A stretch of DNA of 64,000 bases from positions 990,149 through 1,054,148 of the forward strand of contig NZ_JAULBL010000002.1 in assembly GCF_030512175.1 (NCBI RefSeq), given 5' to 3'. Each line of letters begins with the position of its first letter. Positions within the stretch are counted from its first letter, which is position 1. Shown here piece by piece: positions 26,287-34,583 of the stretch. A model generated the notes under the pieces. The model made no database searches. It was given only the letters and a program-made list of their open reading frames with translations, and was not told where the DNA came from. The stretch is from Paeniglutamicibacter sulfureus (GTDB taxonomy: Bacteria; Actinomycetota; Actinomycetes; Actinomycetales; Micrococcaceae). Both the position numbers and the translations under genes were made by a program.

Positions 26287-27564
26287 CTAGCGGACGCCGT
26301 TTTCGGCGATGGCCTCGGCCAGCACCGGGGCCAGGCGTTTGACGCCCTCGCGGATCTTGTCCTCGGGCACCGCGCTGAAGGCCAGACGCAACCGGTGGCT
26401 GGGGGCGTCGTGGGGGCTGAAGGCAGCACCGGGAATGAAGACGACCCCTGCCTCGATCCCCTTGGACAGAAGTGGGTAGGTGTCGATTCCTTCCGGCAAC
26501 GTGACCCAGATGAAGAACCCACCCTCGGGCCGGGTGTACCCAACGCCTTCAGGCATGTACTCGTCCAGGGCCTGAAGCATCGCATCACAGCGCCCTGAGT
26601 AGAGTTCCCGGTAGGTCTGGATCTGCCCGCGCCAGTCATGCTCCGAGAGGTACTTGCTGATCAGCATCTGGTTGAACGTTGCGGGGCAGAGCGTGACGGC
26701 CTCGGCGGCCAGGTAGAAGCGACGGAAGAGGTGCGTGGGAACCACCGCCCAGCCGATCCGCAGGCCGGGTGCCAGGATCTTGGAAAACGAGCCCATGTAG
26801 ATCACGTGGTCGGGGTGGTAGGCGCGCAGCGGCTTGATCGGTTCCCCGGAGTAGCGCAACATGCCGTACGGGTTGTCCTCCAGGATGAGGATGTTCTCGG
26901 CGATGCAGATCTCGGCGATCTCGGCCCGGCGCTCGGCAGCCAGGGTGATGCCGGAGGGATTGTTGAAGTTGGGGATCGTGTAGAGGAACTTGATCCGTGC
27001 CCCCTCGCTGCGCAGCTCGTCGATGCGCTGGCGCAGGGCCGAAGGAATCAGTCCGTGTTCGTCGGTGGCAACGGGTTCGGCGCGCACCTGGTAGGCCTCG
27101 AAGGTGTTCAGGGCGCCTACATATGTGGGGTCCTCGCACAGCACGGTGTCCCCGGGATTGCAGAAGACCTTGCAGGCGACATCCTGTGCGGCCTGTGACC
27201 CCGTGGTGACCACAATGTTATTTGGGTCGACCCCGGTGATCCCTTCCTCGGCCATGACCTCGCAGATCTGCAGGCGCAGTTCCTCGGTGCCCTGGCCGCT
27301 GCCGTACTGCAGCGCTGTCATGCCCTGGGTCGCGATCAGCTCGGAGGCCATCGCACCGAGCTTTTCCAGGGGCAGCGACTGCAGGTAGGGGTTGCCGCCC
27401 GCCAGCGAGACCAAGGTGGGGTCCAGGGAGAGTTCGAAGACGTCGCGGACCGCGGATTGCTTGATGTGCGATGCGCGCTCCGAGAAGAGTGATTCGTGCG
27501 CGGCCGCACGGGTCATCGCGATTTCGGTTTCACTGCCCATGCCAGGTTCTGTTGTTGAGGTCAC
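26287..27564 (-). CDS. PLP-dependent aminotransferase (LysN/MocR-like fold I)
   Basis: A 425-residue class I/II aminotransferase. Seen: the substrate loop SLAGGNPYLQSLPLE, the cofactor block VTTGSQAAQDVACKVFCNPGD, PNFNNPSG, the aspartate in LILEDNPYGMLRY, PLP lysine in GSFSKILAPGLRIGW and carboxylate-binding Arg in HRLRLAFS. Relatives transaminate 2-aminoadipate, branched-chain or aromatic amino acids; no HTH domain is present. The GTG at 27564 lies about three bases from the expected transcript start, suggesting leaderless translation; an ATG at 27540 is the alternative. Confidence 0.9.
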   Translation of the reverse strand: MTSTTEPGMGSETEIAMTRAAAHESLFSERASHIKQSAVRDVFELSLDPTLVSLAGGNPYLQSLPLEKLGAMASELIATQGMTALQYGSGQGTEELRLQICEVMAEEGITGVDPNNIVVTTGSQAAQDVACKVFCNPGDTVLCEDPTYVGALNTFEAYQVRAEPVATDEHGLIPSALRQRIDELRSEGARIKFLYTIPNFNNPSGITLAAERRAEIAEICIAENILILEDNPYGMLRYSGEPIKPLRAYHPDHVIYMGSFSKILAPGLRIGWAVVPTHLFRRFYLAAEAVTLCPATFNQMLISKYLSEHDWRGQIQTYRELYSGRCDAMLQALDEYMPEGVGYTRPEGGFFIWVTLPEGIDTYPLLSKGIEAGVVFIPGAAFSPHDAPSHRLRLAFSAVPEDKIREGVKRLAPVLAEAIAENGVR

Positions 27565-27573
27565 ACCGGCACT

Positions 27574-27601
27574 TTATCAACACTTGTTGCCTATAAGTCA
27601 A
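27574..27601 (-). promoter_or_regulatory. Promoter of aminotransferase gene
   Basis: On the minus strand TTGACT, 16 bases, then TGATAA. A start site about seven bases beyond the -10 would fall at the GTG codon at 27564. TGTTGA is repeated at both ends of this stretch. Confidence 0.45.
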
Positions 27602-27608
27602 CACCGGG

Positions 27609-28475
27609 CTATTTCAGGCTAAGGCTTTCGCCGATATCAACGCCATCGATGAGGATCCGGGCTTCCCCAGTCCCGGCGGCAACCATGGCGGTGTGGGTGA
27701 GCTGGGCAATGATGCGCGGATCGTCGCAAATGCCGCCGGAGCTGAGGTCTCCGGTGAGCTCCACCGTGACGATGCCCTCCGACACCGTGGACGAGACGTA
27801 GGACAGGTCCGAACCCGCGAGCGCATTCATCAGGCCCGACTGGCCGAGCTCGATTTCCTTGTTCTCAAGCAAGCCGCTCATGGCCGCCTCCACCTGGCTG
27901 GCATAGATCACCGGACCCGTTTCGGTGGCAACGATGCTGTCGCCGCAACCGATCATGGGACCTGCCTTGCCCTGGTCACTGACCGCCACGTAGAAAATCG
28001 TCAATGAGGAGGTGGTCGTCTCCGGCAGCGCTGTGGCGGACGGGGACTCCGGGGCGGGAGTTTCAGCCGGCGGGGGACTTCCAACCGAGGATCCGGTGGC
28101 GCTCGCCGAATCGGAGGGCTTTGGCGGCAGCGTTGCCGGGGTCGGGATGCTGCTCGGTGCGGCAGCGGCGGACGGAACCTCGCTGGGGATCGCGGAGCCG
28201 TTGGCAGACGGTGACGGTATAGGTGTCGGTGTCGGTGTTTGTGCCTGCGTCGGAAACGGTGCCGGCATCGGTGTCGGCACGCTTGACGGAACATTTAACG
28301 GTGGGGCGGAGACCGAGGGGGCTTTGGACTCAGACGTCCCTGTCCCGGTTGTTGGTGGCGCCGGTGCCGGACCGCCGGTGCAACCCGAGAGCGCCAGAAC
28401 CATTCCGGCACCCGCAAGACTGCCCAGCAAGAGGCGCATCAAACGATTCCGGAACACGGCTTCCCATCCCTTCAA
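27609..28475 (-). CDS. GerMN-domain lipoprotein
   Basis: Predicted exported lipoprotein: Arg-rich start, hydrophobic helix, lipobox LSGC (Cys at about residue 32). Then comes a Pro/Ser/Thr/Ala-rich low-complexity linker to about residue 150, then a GerMN fold (SSLTIFYVAVSDQGKAG ... ASQVEAAMSGLL ... VSEGIVTVELTGD ... QLTHTAMVA). GerMN occurs in sporulation/germination lipoproteins and in actinobacterial LpqB-type proteins. The listed start is TTG; an ATG at 28439 giving a shorter signal peptide is equally possible. A protein with the partner Gmad2 domain is encoded 2 kb away. Confidence 0.85.
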   Translation of the reverse strand: MKGWEAVFRNRLMRLLLGSLAGAGMVLALSGCTGGPAPAPPTTGTGTSESKAPSVSAPPLNVPSSVPTPMPAPFPTQAQTPTPTPIPSPSANGSAIPSEVPSAAAAPSSIPTPATLPPKPSDSASATGSSVGSPPPAETPAPESPSATALPETTTSSLTIFYVAVSDQGKAGPMIGCGDSIVATETGPVIYASQVEAAMSGLLENKEIELGQSGLMNALAGSDLSYVSSTVSEGIVTVELTGDLSSGGICDDPRIIAQLTHTAMVAAGTGEARILIDGVDIGESLSLK

Positions 28476-28558
28476 GCACCTTCATCCGCCATTGCGGCCA
28501 CTTCCAACATACGAAGGTCTTGCCCGCCGAATCCAGCACGGTGGAGTTGCGGTTGGGC

Positions 28559-28960
28559 CTATTCCGGGGTGTCGGTCGGCGCTTCGGTGCGGTTGTCGAG
28601 CCAGGCCTGCACCGCGGCGGGACGGATCCTGCGGTGCGTGCCGCGGTACGCGACGGGAATGATTCCCGAATCGGTAAGTTTGCGCAGGTAACTAGCCGAA
28701 ACGCCTGCCATTTTCGCCGCTTGCGAGGTGTTCAATAACGATTCGACGGTACTCACACTCACTTCGTCGCCGAGCGCCATGCGTTGGAGCACCTCGATGA
28801 GTGCCGCATGGGCGACATCCGGCAATTGCAACGTGGTGCCATTGACAAAAATGGTGGTGTCCGCTGATTCTTCCAGGGCCGCCGCGAGCCTTGCCGCGGC
28901 CTTCTTTTCCAGGGCAGGGAAGGCCCTGGCCTTGCTCAATGACGGTGTTGGAGACGACAT
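28559..28960 (-). CDS. Excisionase/MerR-type HTH DNA-binding protein
   Basis: A 133-residue protein with a helical N-terminal half and a C-terminal excisionase-family HTH: LLNTSQAAKMAGVSASYLRKLTDSGIIPVAYRGTHRRIRPAAVQAWLD. Such proteins act as antitoxins with PIN-domain toxins or as prophage regulators, but neither a toxin nor an integrase lies next to it. A perfect 14-base palindrome sits six bases upstream of the chosen ATG (28960), consistent with autoregulation. Another in-frame ATG lies at 28975, within the palindrome. Confidence 0.85.
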   Translation of the reverse strand: MSSPTPSLSKARAFPALEKKAAARLAAALEESADTTIFVNGTTLQLPDVAHAALIEVLQRMALGDEVSVSTVESLLNTSQAAKMAGVSASYLRKLTDSGIIPVAYRGTHRRIRPAAVQAWLDNRTEAPTDTPE

Positions 28961-28965
28961 GCTTC

Positions 28966-28979
28966 CATCATGCATGATG
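28966..28979. promoter_or_regulatory. Palindrome at HTH gene start
   Basis: CATCATGCATGATG, a perfect 14-base palindrome immediately upstream of the HTH gene. Likely autoregulatory operator. Confidence 0.45.
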
Positions 28980-29220
28980 CCGCACAAAAGTGCCGGTCGG
29001 ACGCGCGTCGCTGATGCGGGTCCGCATGCCGGATCCGCTGTTCCCCGGCGGCCTGCCGGTGGCGATTGTTTCACGATGGTTGCGCCAAGCGGTGGCACGA
29101 GAGCGTCGAAGTGCAGTAGTGTGTGGACCACGGTCTAAAGAAAGTACTGACCAGTGCGCATCGTCTGAGCCCCCACCCCGGGCCGGCAGACGCACAGCGA
29201 GGCTAAGCAGTAGGTGATCA

Positions 29221-29234
29221 CCACGTCGACGTGG
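29221..29234. promoter_or_regulatory. Palindrome upstream of malic enzyme
   Basis: CCACGTCGACGTGG, a perfect 14-base palindrome 82 bases before the malic enzyme ATG. Possible operator for a LacI- or TetR-type regulator; none can be named. Confidence 0.4.
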
Positions 29235-29316
29235 GATCGGCCGAAACTTACGACATCTACGATCATCGAATCGATTCCTCGCTCCGACACATTTCAGAAC
29301 TTTCAAGGAGTCTTCC

Positions 29317-30492
29317 ATGTCCATTGACACCTCTCTTAACGCCGCCGCCTCCATCACCGAGGCCGATATCTTCGACGCCCACATCGGCGGCAAGCTCACG
29401 GTCCAGTCCAAGATGCCGCTGGCCACCAAGCGGGACCTCTCCATCGCCTACACCCCCGGTGTGGCCCAGGTTTCCCGCGCCATTGCCGCGGACCCTGCCA
29501 TGCACGCGACCCACACCTGGGCTTCGCGCCTGGTCGTGGTGGTCTCCGACGGAACCGCCGTGCTGGGATTGGGCGACATCGGAGCCGCTGCCTCGCTGCC
29601 GGTCATGGAGGGCAAGAGCGCGCTCTTCAAGGAATTCGGTGGCCTCGACTCCATCCCGTTGGTGTTGAACACCACCAACGTCGACGAAATCATCGAAACC
29701 CTGGTTCGCCTGCGCCCCAGCTTCGGCGCCGTGAACCTCGAGGACATCTCCGCCCCGCGCTGCTTCGAACTCGAAGAGCGCCTCATCGAGGCCCTTGACT
29801 GCCCGGTCATGCACGATGACCAGCACGGCACCGCCGTGGTCGTCCTGGCGTCCCTGCTCAACGCGGCAAAGGTTGCAGGCAAGGAACTGGGCCAGATGCG
29901 CGCCGTCATCTCCGGTGCAGGCGCCGCGGGCATCGCCATCGCCGAGATCCTCATCAACGTCGGCCTGGGCGATGTGGTGCTCGTCGATTCCAGGGGCATC
30001 ATCCACCGCGACCGCGACGACCTGAACGCCATCAAGGCCAAGTACGCGGCCATCACCAACAAGGACGGCCTGATCGGCGGCATCCGCGAGGCGCTCGACG
30101 GAGCGGACCTGGTCGTTGGCGTTTCCTCCTCCAAGTTCGTGGAAGAGGACCTGGCCGGCATGAACGACGATGCGATCATCTTCGCACTGTCCAACCCGGA
30201 TCCGGAAGTCATGCCCGACGTTGCCGCCAAGTACGCAGCCGTGGTCGCCACCGGACGGTCGGATTTCCCGAACCAGATCAACAACGTGCTGGCCTTCCCC
30301 GGCATCTTCCGCGGTGCACTGGATGCCGGCGTCCGCCGCATCACCTCCGACATGAAGATCGCCGCGGCCCACGCCATCGCCGAACTGGCGCAGGACAAGC
30401 TCTCCGCCGACTACATCGTGCCCTCGCCGCTTGACCCCCGCGTCATGCCGGCAGTTGCCGCCGCCGTAGCCGAGGCCTCGAAGGGCCAGTAG
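29317..30492 (+). CDS. Malic enzyme (short form)
   Basis: Oxidative decarboxylation of malate to pyruvate with NAD(P)+, an anaplerotic/gluconeogenic node. 391 residues, the short bacterial form without the phosphotransacetylase tail of MaeB. Seen: catalytic Tyr in AYTPGVAQVS, lysine region HTWASRLVVVVSDGTAVLGLGDIG, metal ligands in VNLEDI and MHDDQHGT, and the dinucleotide motif GAGAAGIAI. AAGGAG lies six bases before the ATG. Cofactor choice cannot be set by eye. It is monocistronic, between a palindrome-bearing promoter and a strong hairpin. Confidence 0.95.
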   Translation: MSIDTSLNAAASITEADIFDAHIGGKLTVQSKMPLATKRDLSIAYTPGVAQVSRAIAADPAMHATHTWASRLVVVVSDGTAVLGLGDIGAAASLPVMEGKSALFKEFGGLDSIPLVLNTTNVDEIIETLVRLRPSFGAVNLEDISAPRCFELEERLIEALDCPVMHDDQHGTAVVVLASLLNAAKVAGKELGQMRAVISGAGAAGIAIAEILINVGLGDVVLVDSRGIIHRDRDDLNAIKAKYAAITNKDGLIGGIREALDGADLVVGVSSSKFVEEDLAGMNDDAIIFALSNPDPEVMPDVAAKYAAVVATGRSDFPNQINNVLAFPGIFRGALDAGVRRITSDMKIAAAHAIAELAQDKLSADYIVPSPLDPRVMPAVAAAVAEASKGQ

Positions 30493-30506
30493 CACTTCGG
30501 ATCCAT

Positions 30507-30559
30507 CCAACGGCTCCGCTTCGTCCATCCCCCCGGGTGGACAGAACCGGAGCCGTTGG
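30507..30559 (+). terminator. Terminator after malic enzyme
   Basis: Perfect 12-base outer arms (CCAACGGCTCCG) with an inner GTCCA/TGGAC stem. Confidence 0.75.
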
Positions 30560-30714
30560 CGTCCGGCCTCTCCACGCCCGACGAGTACCGTTTCGACAGG
30601 TGCTCCGCCCGTTTCCTTCGTCCCGGTGCGGGATCGTTGGATGCAATGGAAACGTCACCGAAAAGCGGCCTCCCCGGTCTCGTTTCGGCGCCGGGCGCGC
30701 TGTTACAGTGCCTC

Positions 30715-31515
30715 ATGAGCCAGAACCCAGCACCGTCCGGCCGTGGCCGCAAGATCGTTGTCGCGCTTCTCGTGGTGGCACTGGCGGCCGCCCTGGCCTG
30801 GGTGGCGATCCTGCTGATGCAGCCCGCGGACGGCCCTGGCGAAGACGGTCCGGGAACGACGGCCTCGCTGGGGACCAGTGCGCCGGCAAGCCCCTCCGCC
30901 ACCCCCTCGCCAACGTCGAGTGCCTCGGATGTACCCAGTGCCGCGCCGTCATTGTTCGCAGCTGAGGCTGCGATGGTCGTCTGGCCGGATCCGGGAAGCA
31001 CGCTGCGCTACGCGGCGCCGGAAGAAGCCGCCGCCGGATTCGCCGAGGAATTGGCGGGCTTCACCGACCCGGTCTACGGGGACTTCATGCAGGGCGATTC
31101 GCGCTCGGGTGAATTGGAGGTCCGTGCCATATCGGACGGCGCCGTGACCACCGTCCTGTTGCGCCAGCTCACCGACGGCAATTGGTACGCCATCGGGGCG
31201 ATGAGCAGCGAGATCGTTCTTGATTCACCCAGGGCCGGCGACCCGATCACGTCTCCCGTGGCCCTGTCCGGGACCTCGCGCGCATTCGAGGGGACAGTGG
31301 AGGTCGTGGTCCGATCCCACGGTGGCGCCGAGGCACTCGGGACCGGGATCGTGACGGGCGGAGCCGGGCCCGACTTGGGGCCGTTCAGCGGGAGCATCCA
31401 GTGGGACAATCCAGGCTCCGGCGGCGGTGTGCTGCTGCTGTTCGAGACCAGCGCCAAGGACGGCAGCATCTGGACGGCCGCCGCGGTCCCGGTCGGGTTC
31501 GCGGCGCAGCAATAA
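30715..31515 (+). CDS. Membrane-anchored Gmad2-domain protein
   Basis: A 266-residue protein with one N-terminal membrane helix (about residues 13-35), a Ser/Thr/Pro/Ala linker to about 80, a middle domain (GFAEELAGFTDPVYGDFMQGDSRSGELEVR...) and a C-terminal Gmad2 immunoglobulin-like domain: LDSPRAGDPITSPVALSGTSRAFEGTVEVVV to FSGSIQWDNPG. Gmad2 is normally found with GerMN in one cell-surface protein; here the two domains are on separate genes. The frame is open upstream, but the ATG at 30715 gives a sensible membrane anchor. Function unknown. Confidence 0.82.
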   Translation: MSQNPAPSGRGRKIVVALLVVALAAALAWVAILLMQPADGPGEDGPGTTASLGTSAPASPSATPSPTSSASDVPSAAPSLFAAEAAMVVWPDPGSTLRYAAPEEAAAGFAEELAGFTDPVYGDFMQGDSRSGELEVRAISDGAVTTVLLRQLTDGNWYAIGAMSSEIVLDSPRAGDPITSPVALSGTSRAFEGTVEVVVRSHGGAEALGTGIVTGGAGPDLGPFSGSIQWDNPGSGGGVLLLFETSAKDGSIWTAAAVPVGFAAQQ

Positions 31516-31868
31516 CCCCATGGGTTCACGGCAGATCGGCAGGGAGCCCGGCACGCTGCGGGACAAGATCTCCGGACGGGACCGCCTGCCCGCAACCCCA
31601 TGTGCGGCCTACCGCGGGGCCTTCGGGCCCCACGGCATTGCGCGTAGGCAGGATATCGTGCAGGTCGGGTCCTCACCTTCCTTTTGAGAACCACCGGCTC
31701 CGGCGACGAGACGGCGGATTCGAGCCCGTGCCTCGGGTGTCGGACCCGCCGTCTTTTCTCGTCTCGGACGTTATCCACAATTCCCACCCGGCGCCCCACC
31801 GCACGACGGGAACGGCGAACACTGGGAGATGTCAGCAACACGTGGGGACGAACCAAGGAGCGGGAATC
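31516..31868. other. Spacer before the DUF4262 pair
   Basis: 353 bases without a credible gene. It contains one terminator (31709-31758) and presumably the promoter of the DUF4262 genes. Confidence 0.55.
31709..31758 (+). terminator. Terminator with U-tract
   Basis: 9-base arms AGACGGCGG / CCGCCGTCT with a partly structured loop, followed by TTTTC. It lies 190 bases after the Gmad2 gene. Confidence 0.65.
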
Positions 31869-32342
31869 ATGTGCCTCGAATGCGATGGGTGGACGGCCGA
31901 CGAGGTGCGGCAAAGCATCGACAACCGGATTGGGCAATACGGCTGGGCCGTTCAATATGTGGAAGACCCCAATCTGCGCCGGTGTTTCGGCTACACCGTC
32001 GGGCTCACGAAACTGGGTGAGTCGGAATTCCTGGTCCGCGGCCTCGACATGGCCGAAACCAACCGCTTACTCAACGGCTTTGCAACGTCGGTGACCCGGC
32101 GCCATGAACACTTCGACAACGGCCACACGGCCGACGGGCCCGACGGACGGAAGCTGTATTTCTCCACCATGCACGGGGCCACCAAGTTCGCCCTGGGTGC
32201 CTACTCCCGTTACGGGCACGGAACACGGGTGCTGGAAATTCATTTCATGGATCGCGAGGTGCCGCCGTCGACTCCCGCACTGATGTTCAAGTCGGTGTCG
32301 GCCCCGGTCGGCCACGGACCTGTCACGGGCCGAAAGCGTTAA
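31869..32342 (+). CDS. DUF4262 protein (first of a pair)
   Basis: A 157-residue DUF4262-type protein: GWAVQYVEDPNLRRCFGYTVGLTKLGESEFLVRGLDM is the family-typical core, then GRKLYFSTMHGATKF and a C-terminal basic tail. AAGGAG lies eight bases before the ATG; the open frame extends upstream but antisense to nothing meaningful. No enzymatic motif is seen. It is four bases from a second gene of the same type, so they form a bicistronic unit. Confidence 0.8.
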   Translation: MCLECDGWTADEVRQSIDNRIGQYGWAVQYVEDPNLRRCFGYTVGLTKLGESEFLVRGLDMAETNRLLNGFATSVTRRHEHFDNGHTADGPDGRKLYFSTMHGATKFALGAYSRYGHGTRVLEIHFMDREVPPSTPALMFKSVSAPVGHGPVTGRKR

Positions 32343-32346
32343 GGAC

Positions 32347-32790
32347 ATGCTGTTTGGACCGGCTTCGGATCCCGCAAGCCTGGAGTTTCTGCGGCCGATT
32401 CGCGAGCTGATTTGCCAAGAGGGCTACGCCGTCGTCAACGACACCGACTCCGAGCACAGACAGGAAGTCTGCTACTCGGTTGGACTGACTGACAAAGGCT
32501 TGCCCGAGCTCATCGCAGGGATGGAAGACTTCACCGAATTTCCACAGGGGTCCCCGGGCATGCTGCACCATCTGGCCCGCATGTTGCTGGCGCGGGGCGG
32601 CAGCTATGGGGAAGGTGACATCTTTGAATTCCACGGGCAGTGGGTACGACTGGTGCCCGAGACCCTCTACAAGGCGCAGTGCGACGTGAACCTCGGGCTG
32701 TACGGCCCAAAGTTCTCCTTGCTGCAGGTCGCTCCCTGTTCCCCGAACCCTACGGAACGGAAAAAAGTCCAACCGGTTTGCCTCAACTGA
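32347..32790 (+). CDS. DUF4262-like protein (second of a pair)
   Basis: A 147-residue protein sharing the pattern of its neighbour (GYAVVNDTDSEHRQEVCYSVGLTDKGLPELIAGMED) but diverged, with an inserted helical part LARMLLARGGSYGEGD and a Pro-rich end. It starts four bases after the first stop. Likely an old tandem duplication. Function unknown. Confidence 0.75.
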   Translation: MLFGPASDPASLEFLRPIRELICQEGYAVVNDTDSEHRQEVCYSVGLTDKGLPELIAGMEDFTEFPQGSPGMLHHLARMLLARGGSYGEGDIFEFHGQWVRLVPETLYKAQCDVNLGLYGPKFSLLQVAPCSPNPTERKKVQPVCLN

Positions 32791-32838
32791 CTCCAGGGCC
32801 GCGGGGGGGCCTGGAATGACTCCCCGTCAATGCGAAAG

Positions 32839-32883
32839 GCGGCGGATGCGACCACCCGTAAATCGGGTCATCGCATCCGCCGC
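32839..32883. terminator. Bidirectional terminator
   Basis: Perfect 13-base arms (GCGGCGGATGCGA) with an inner ACCCG/CGGGT stem, lying between the convergent DUF4262 and permease genes. Confidence 0.8.
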
Positions 32884-32902
32884 TTCGTTGGGGTTGGGGG
32901 TG

Positions 32903-34378
32903 CTAGGCGCGCAGGCGGGCCCTGCGTGCTGCGTGTTCGGCCGCGACCTTGGCATCGTGCTCGGCGCGGATTGCCGCGTGCTCCGGGTTGCGGCGAACCA
33001 TCAGGTATCCGAGGCCCAGTGCTACGAACCAGATAGGGGTGAAGACCAAGGCCATTAGCGTGTCGGGCTGGGTGGTCAGGGCCCAGATGATGAAGCCGAA
33101 GAAAGCAAGCACCACATAGGGCATGAACAATCCGCCGGGCATCTTGAACTTGCTGGCCTCATTCAGCTCCGGGCGGCGGCGGCGGTAGACGATGTAGCTG
33201 ATCAAGATGATCGACCATACGAACATGAAGCACAGTGCCGAGATCGTGGTGACCAGGGTGAAGGCCTCGGCCACCGAACCCTCCGCGTAGAGCAGGGCCA
33301 CTCCCGCGAGCAGGAACATGCAGGAGAAAATCAGCGCGTTCTTCGGGACCTTGCGGCTTGAAAGCTTGCCGAAGACCTTGGGTGCATCGCCCTCGCGGGC
33401 CAGCCCGTAAACCATGCGTGACGTGGAATATATGCCCGAGTTCGCGCTGGAAGTCGCCGAGGTGAGCACGACGAAGTTGATTACGCCTGCGGCACCGACC
33501 AAGCCAGCCAAGGCGAACATTCCCACGAAGGGTGACTCATCGGCGGAGTAGCTGGTCCAGGGACGGACAGCCATGAGAATGACCAAAGCACCGACGTAGA
33601 AGAGCAGCACGCGGATCGGGATGGAGTTCACTGCGCGGGGCAGGTTCCGTTCCGGGTCCTTGGTCTCGGCGGCAGCGGTGCCGACCAATTCGATGCCGAC
33701 GAAGGCGAACACGGCGATCTGGAAGCCTGCAACAAAGCCCATGAAGCCGGTCGGGAACATCCCGCCGTGTTCCCACAGGTTCGTGAAGGAGGCGCGTGCG
33801 CCATCCGTTTCGAAGCTCATGATGATCATGACCAGGCCGACGACGATCAGGGCCATGATGGCGATGATCTTGATCAGCGCGAACCAGAACTCGGTCTCGC
33901 CAAAGGCCCGGACAGTGGGAAGGTTCAATGCGAGTAAGACCAGGATGCAGAGGATGGCCGGAATCCACAGTGCCAGGTCGGGCCACCAGAATGCGACATA
34001 GTGGGCAATGGCCACCACGTCGGCGATGCCGGTGACAATCCAGCAGAACCAGTACGTCCAGCCGGTGAAGAAAGAAGCCCATGGACCCAGGAGGTCACCG
34101 GCGAAGTCCCCGAAGTTCTTGTACTGCAGGTTGCTCAACAACAATTCGCCCATGGCGCGCATGACGAAGAAAAGCATGAAGCCGATGACCATGTAAACGA
34201 AGATGACGGAGGGGCCGGCCACCGAGATGGTCTTGCCCGAACCCATGAACAGCCCCGTGCCGATGGCACCGCCAATGGCCATGAGTTGGATGTGGCGGTT
34301 TGAGAGGGCCCGTTCCAGTGGCGGATTGCCGTCGGTGGACTCTTCGCCCGGTGCTTTGTCGAGCGTTTTTTCAGTCAT
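32903..34378 (-). CDS. Amino-acid permease (CycA-like, APC family)
   Basis: A 491-residue, 12-helix amino-acid:H+ symporter of the AAT subgroup. Seen: RHIQLMAIGGAIGTGLFMGSGKTI in TM1, GWTYWFCWIVTGIAD, FVGIELVGTAAAETKDPERNLPRAVNSIPIRV and SSANSGIYSTSRMVYGLAREGDAPK, then a basic C-terminal tail rich in Ala/Arg/His. Closest in style to D-serine/D-alanine/glycine carriers; substrate is not proven. The ATG at 34378 follows a Pro-free leader; frame open further upstream is not coding. Confidence 0.92.
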   Translation of the reverse strand: MTEKTLDKAPGEESTDGNPPLERALSNRHIQLMAIGGAIGTGLFMGSGKTISVAGPSVIFVYMVIGFMLFFVMRAMGELLLSNLQYKNFGDFAGDLLGPWASFFTGWTYWFCWIVTGIADVVAIAHYVAFWWPDLALWIPAILCILVLLALNLPTVRAFGETEFWFALIKIIAIMALIVVGLVMIIMSFETDGARASFTNLWEHGGMFPTGFMGFVAGFQIAVFAFVGIELVGTAAAETKDPERNLPRAVNSIPIRVLLFYVGALVILMAVRPWTSYSADESPFVGMFALAGLVGAAGVINFVVLTSATSSANSGIYSTSRMVYGLAREGDAPKVFGKLSSRKVPKNALIFSCMFLLAGVALLYAEGSVAEAFTLVTTISALCFMFVWSIILISYIVYRRRRPELNEASKFKMPGGLFMPYVVLAFFGFIIWALTTQPDTLMALVFTPIWFVALGLGYLMVRRNPEHAAIRAEHDAKVAAEHAARRARLRA

Positions 34379-34583
34379 GGTGCGGACTATCCTTGTGGAG
34401 ATTGGTGTTGCCTGTGACGGCCAGTACAGAGCCTCAAAAACCCTACTGCAATTCCCGCAACCGGCGAAAATGGGGGTCGAGTTAATCACACCGTTGACGC
34501 ATTTGCCGATCATTGGCGACTTTGCGTGCCTGCTGCACGACGCGCGTTGGTACCTTGGCACGCGAAGTCGGTAGGCTGGAGGC

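Larger units (their letters stand above)
28961..29316. other. Divergent promoter region HTH gene / malic enzyme
   Basis: A 356-base spacer without a convincing gene. It holds a 14-base palindrome at each end (28966-28979 and 29221-29234) and presumably both promoters. Confidence 0.6.
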
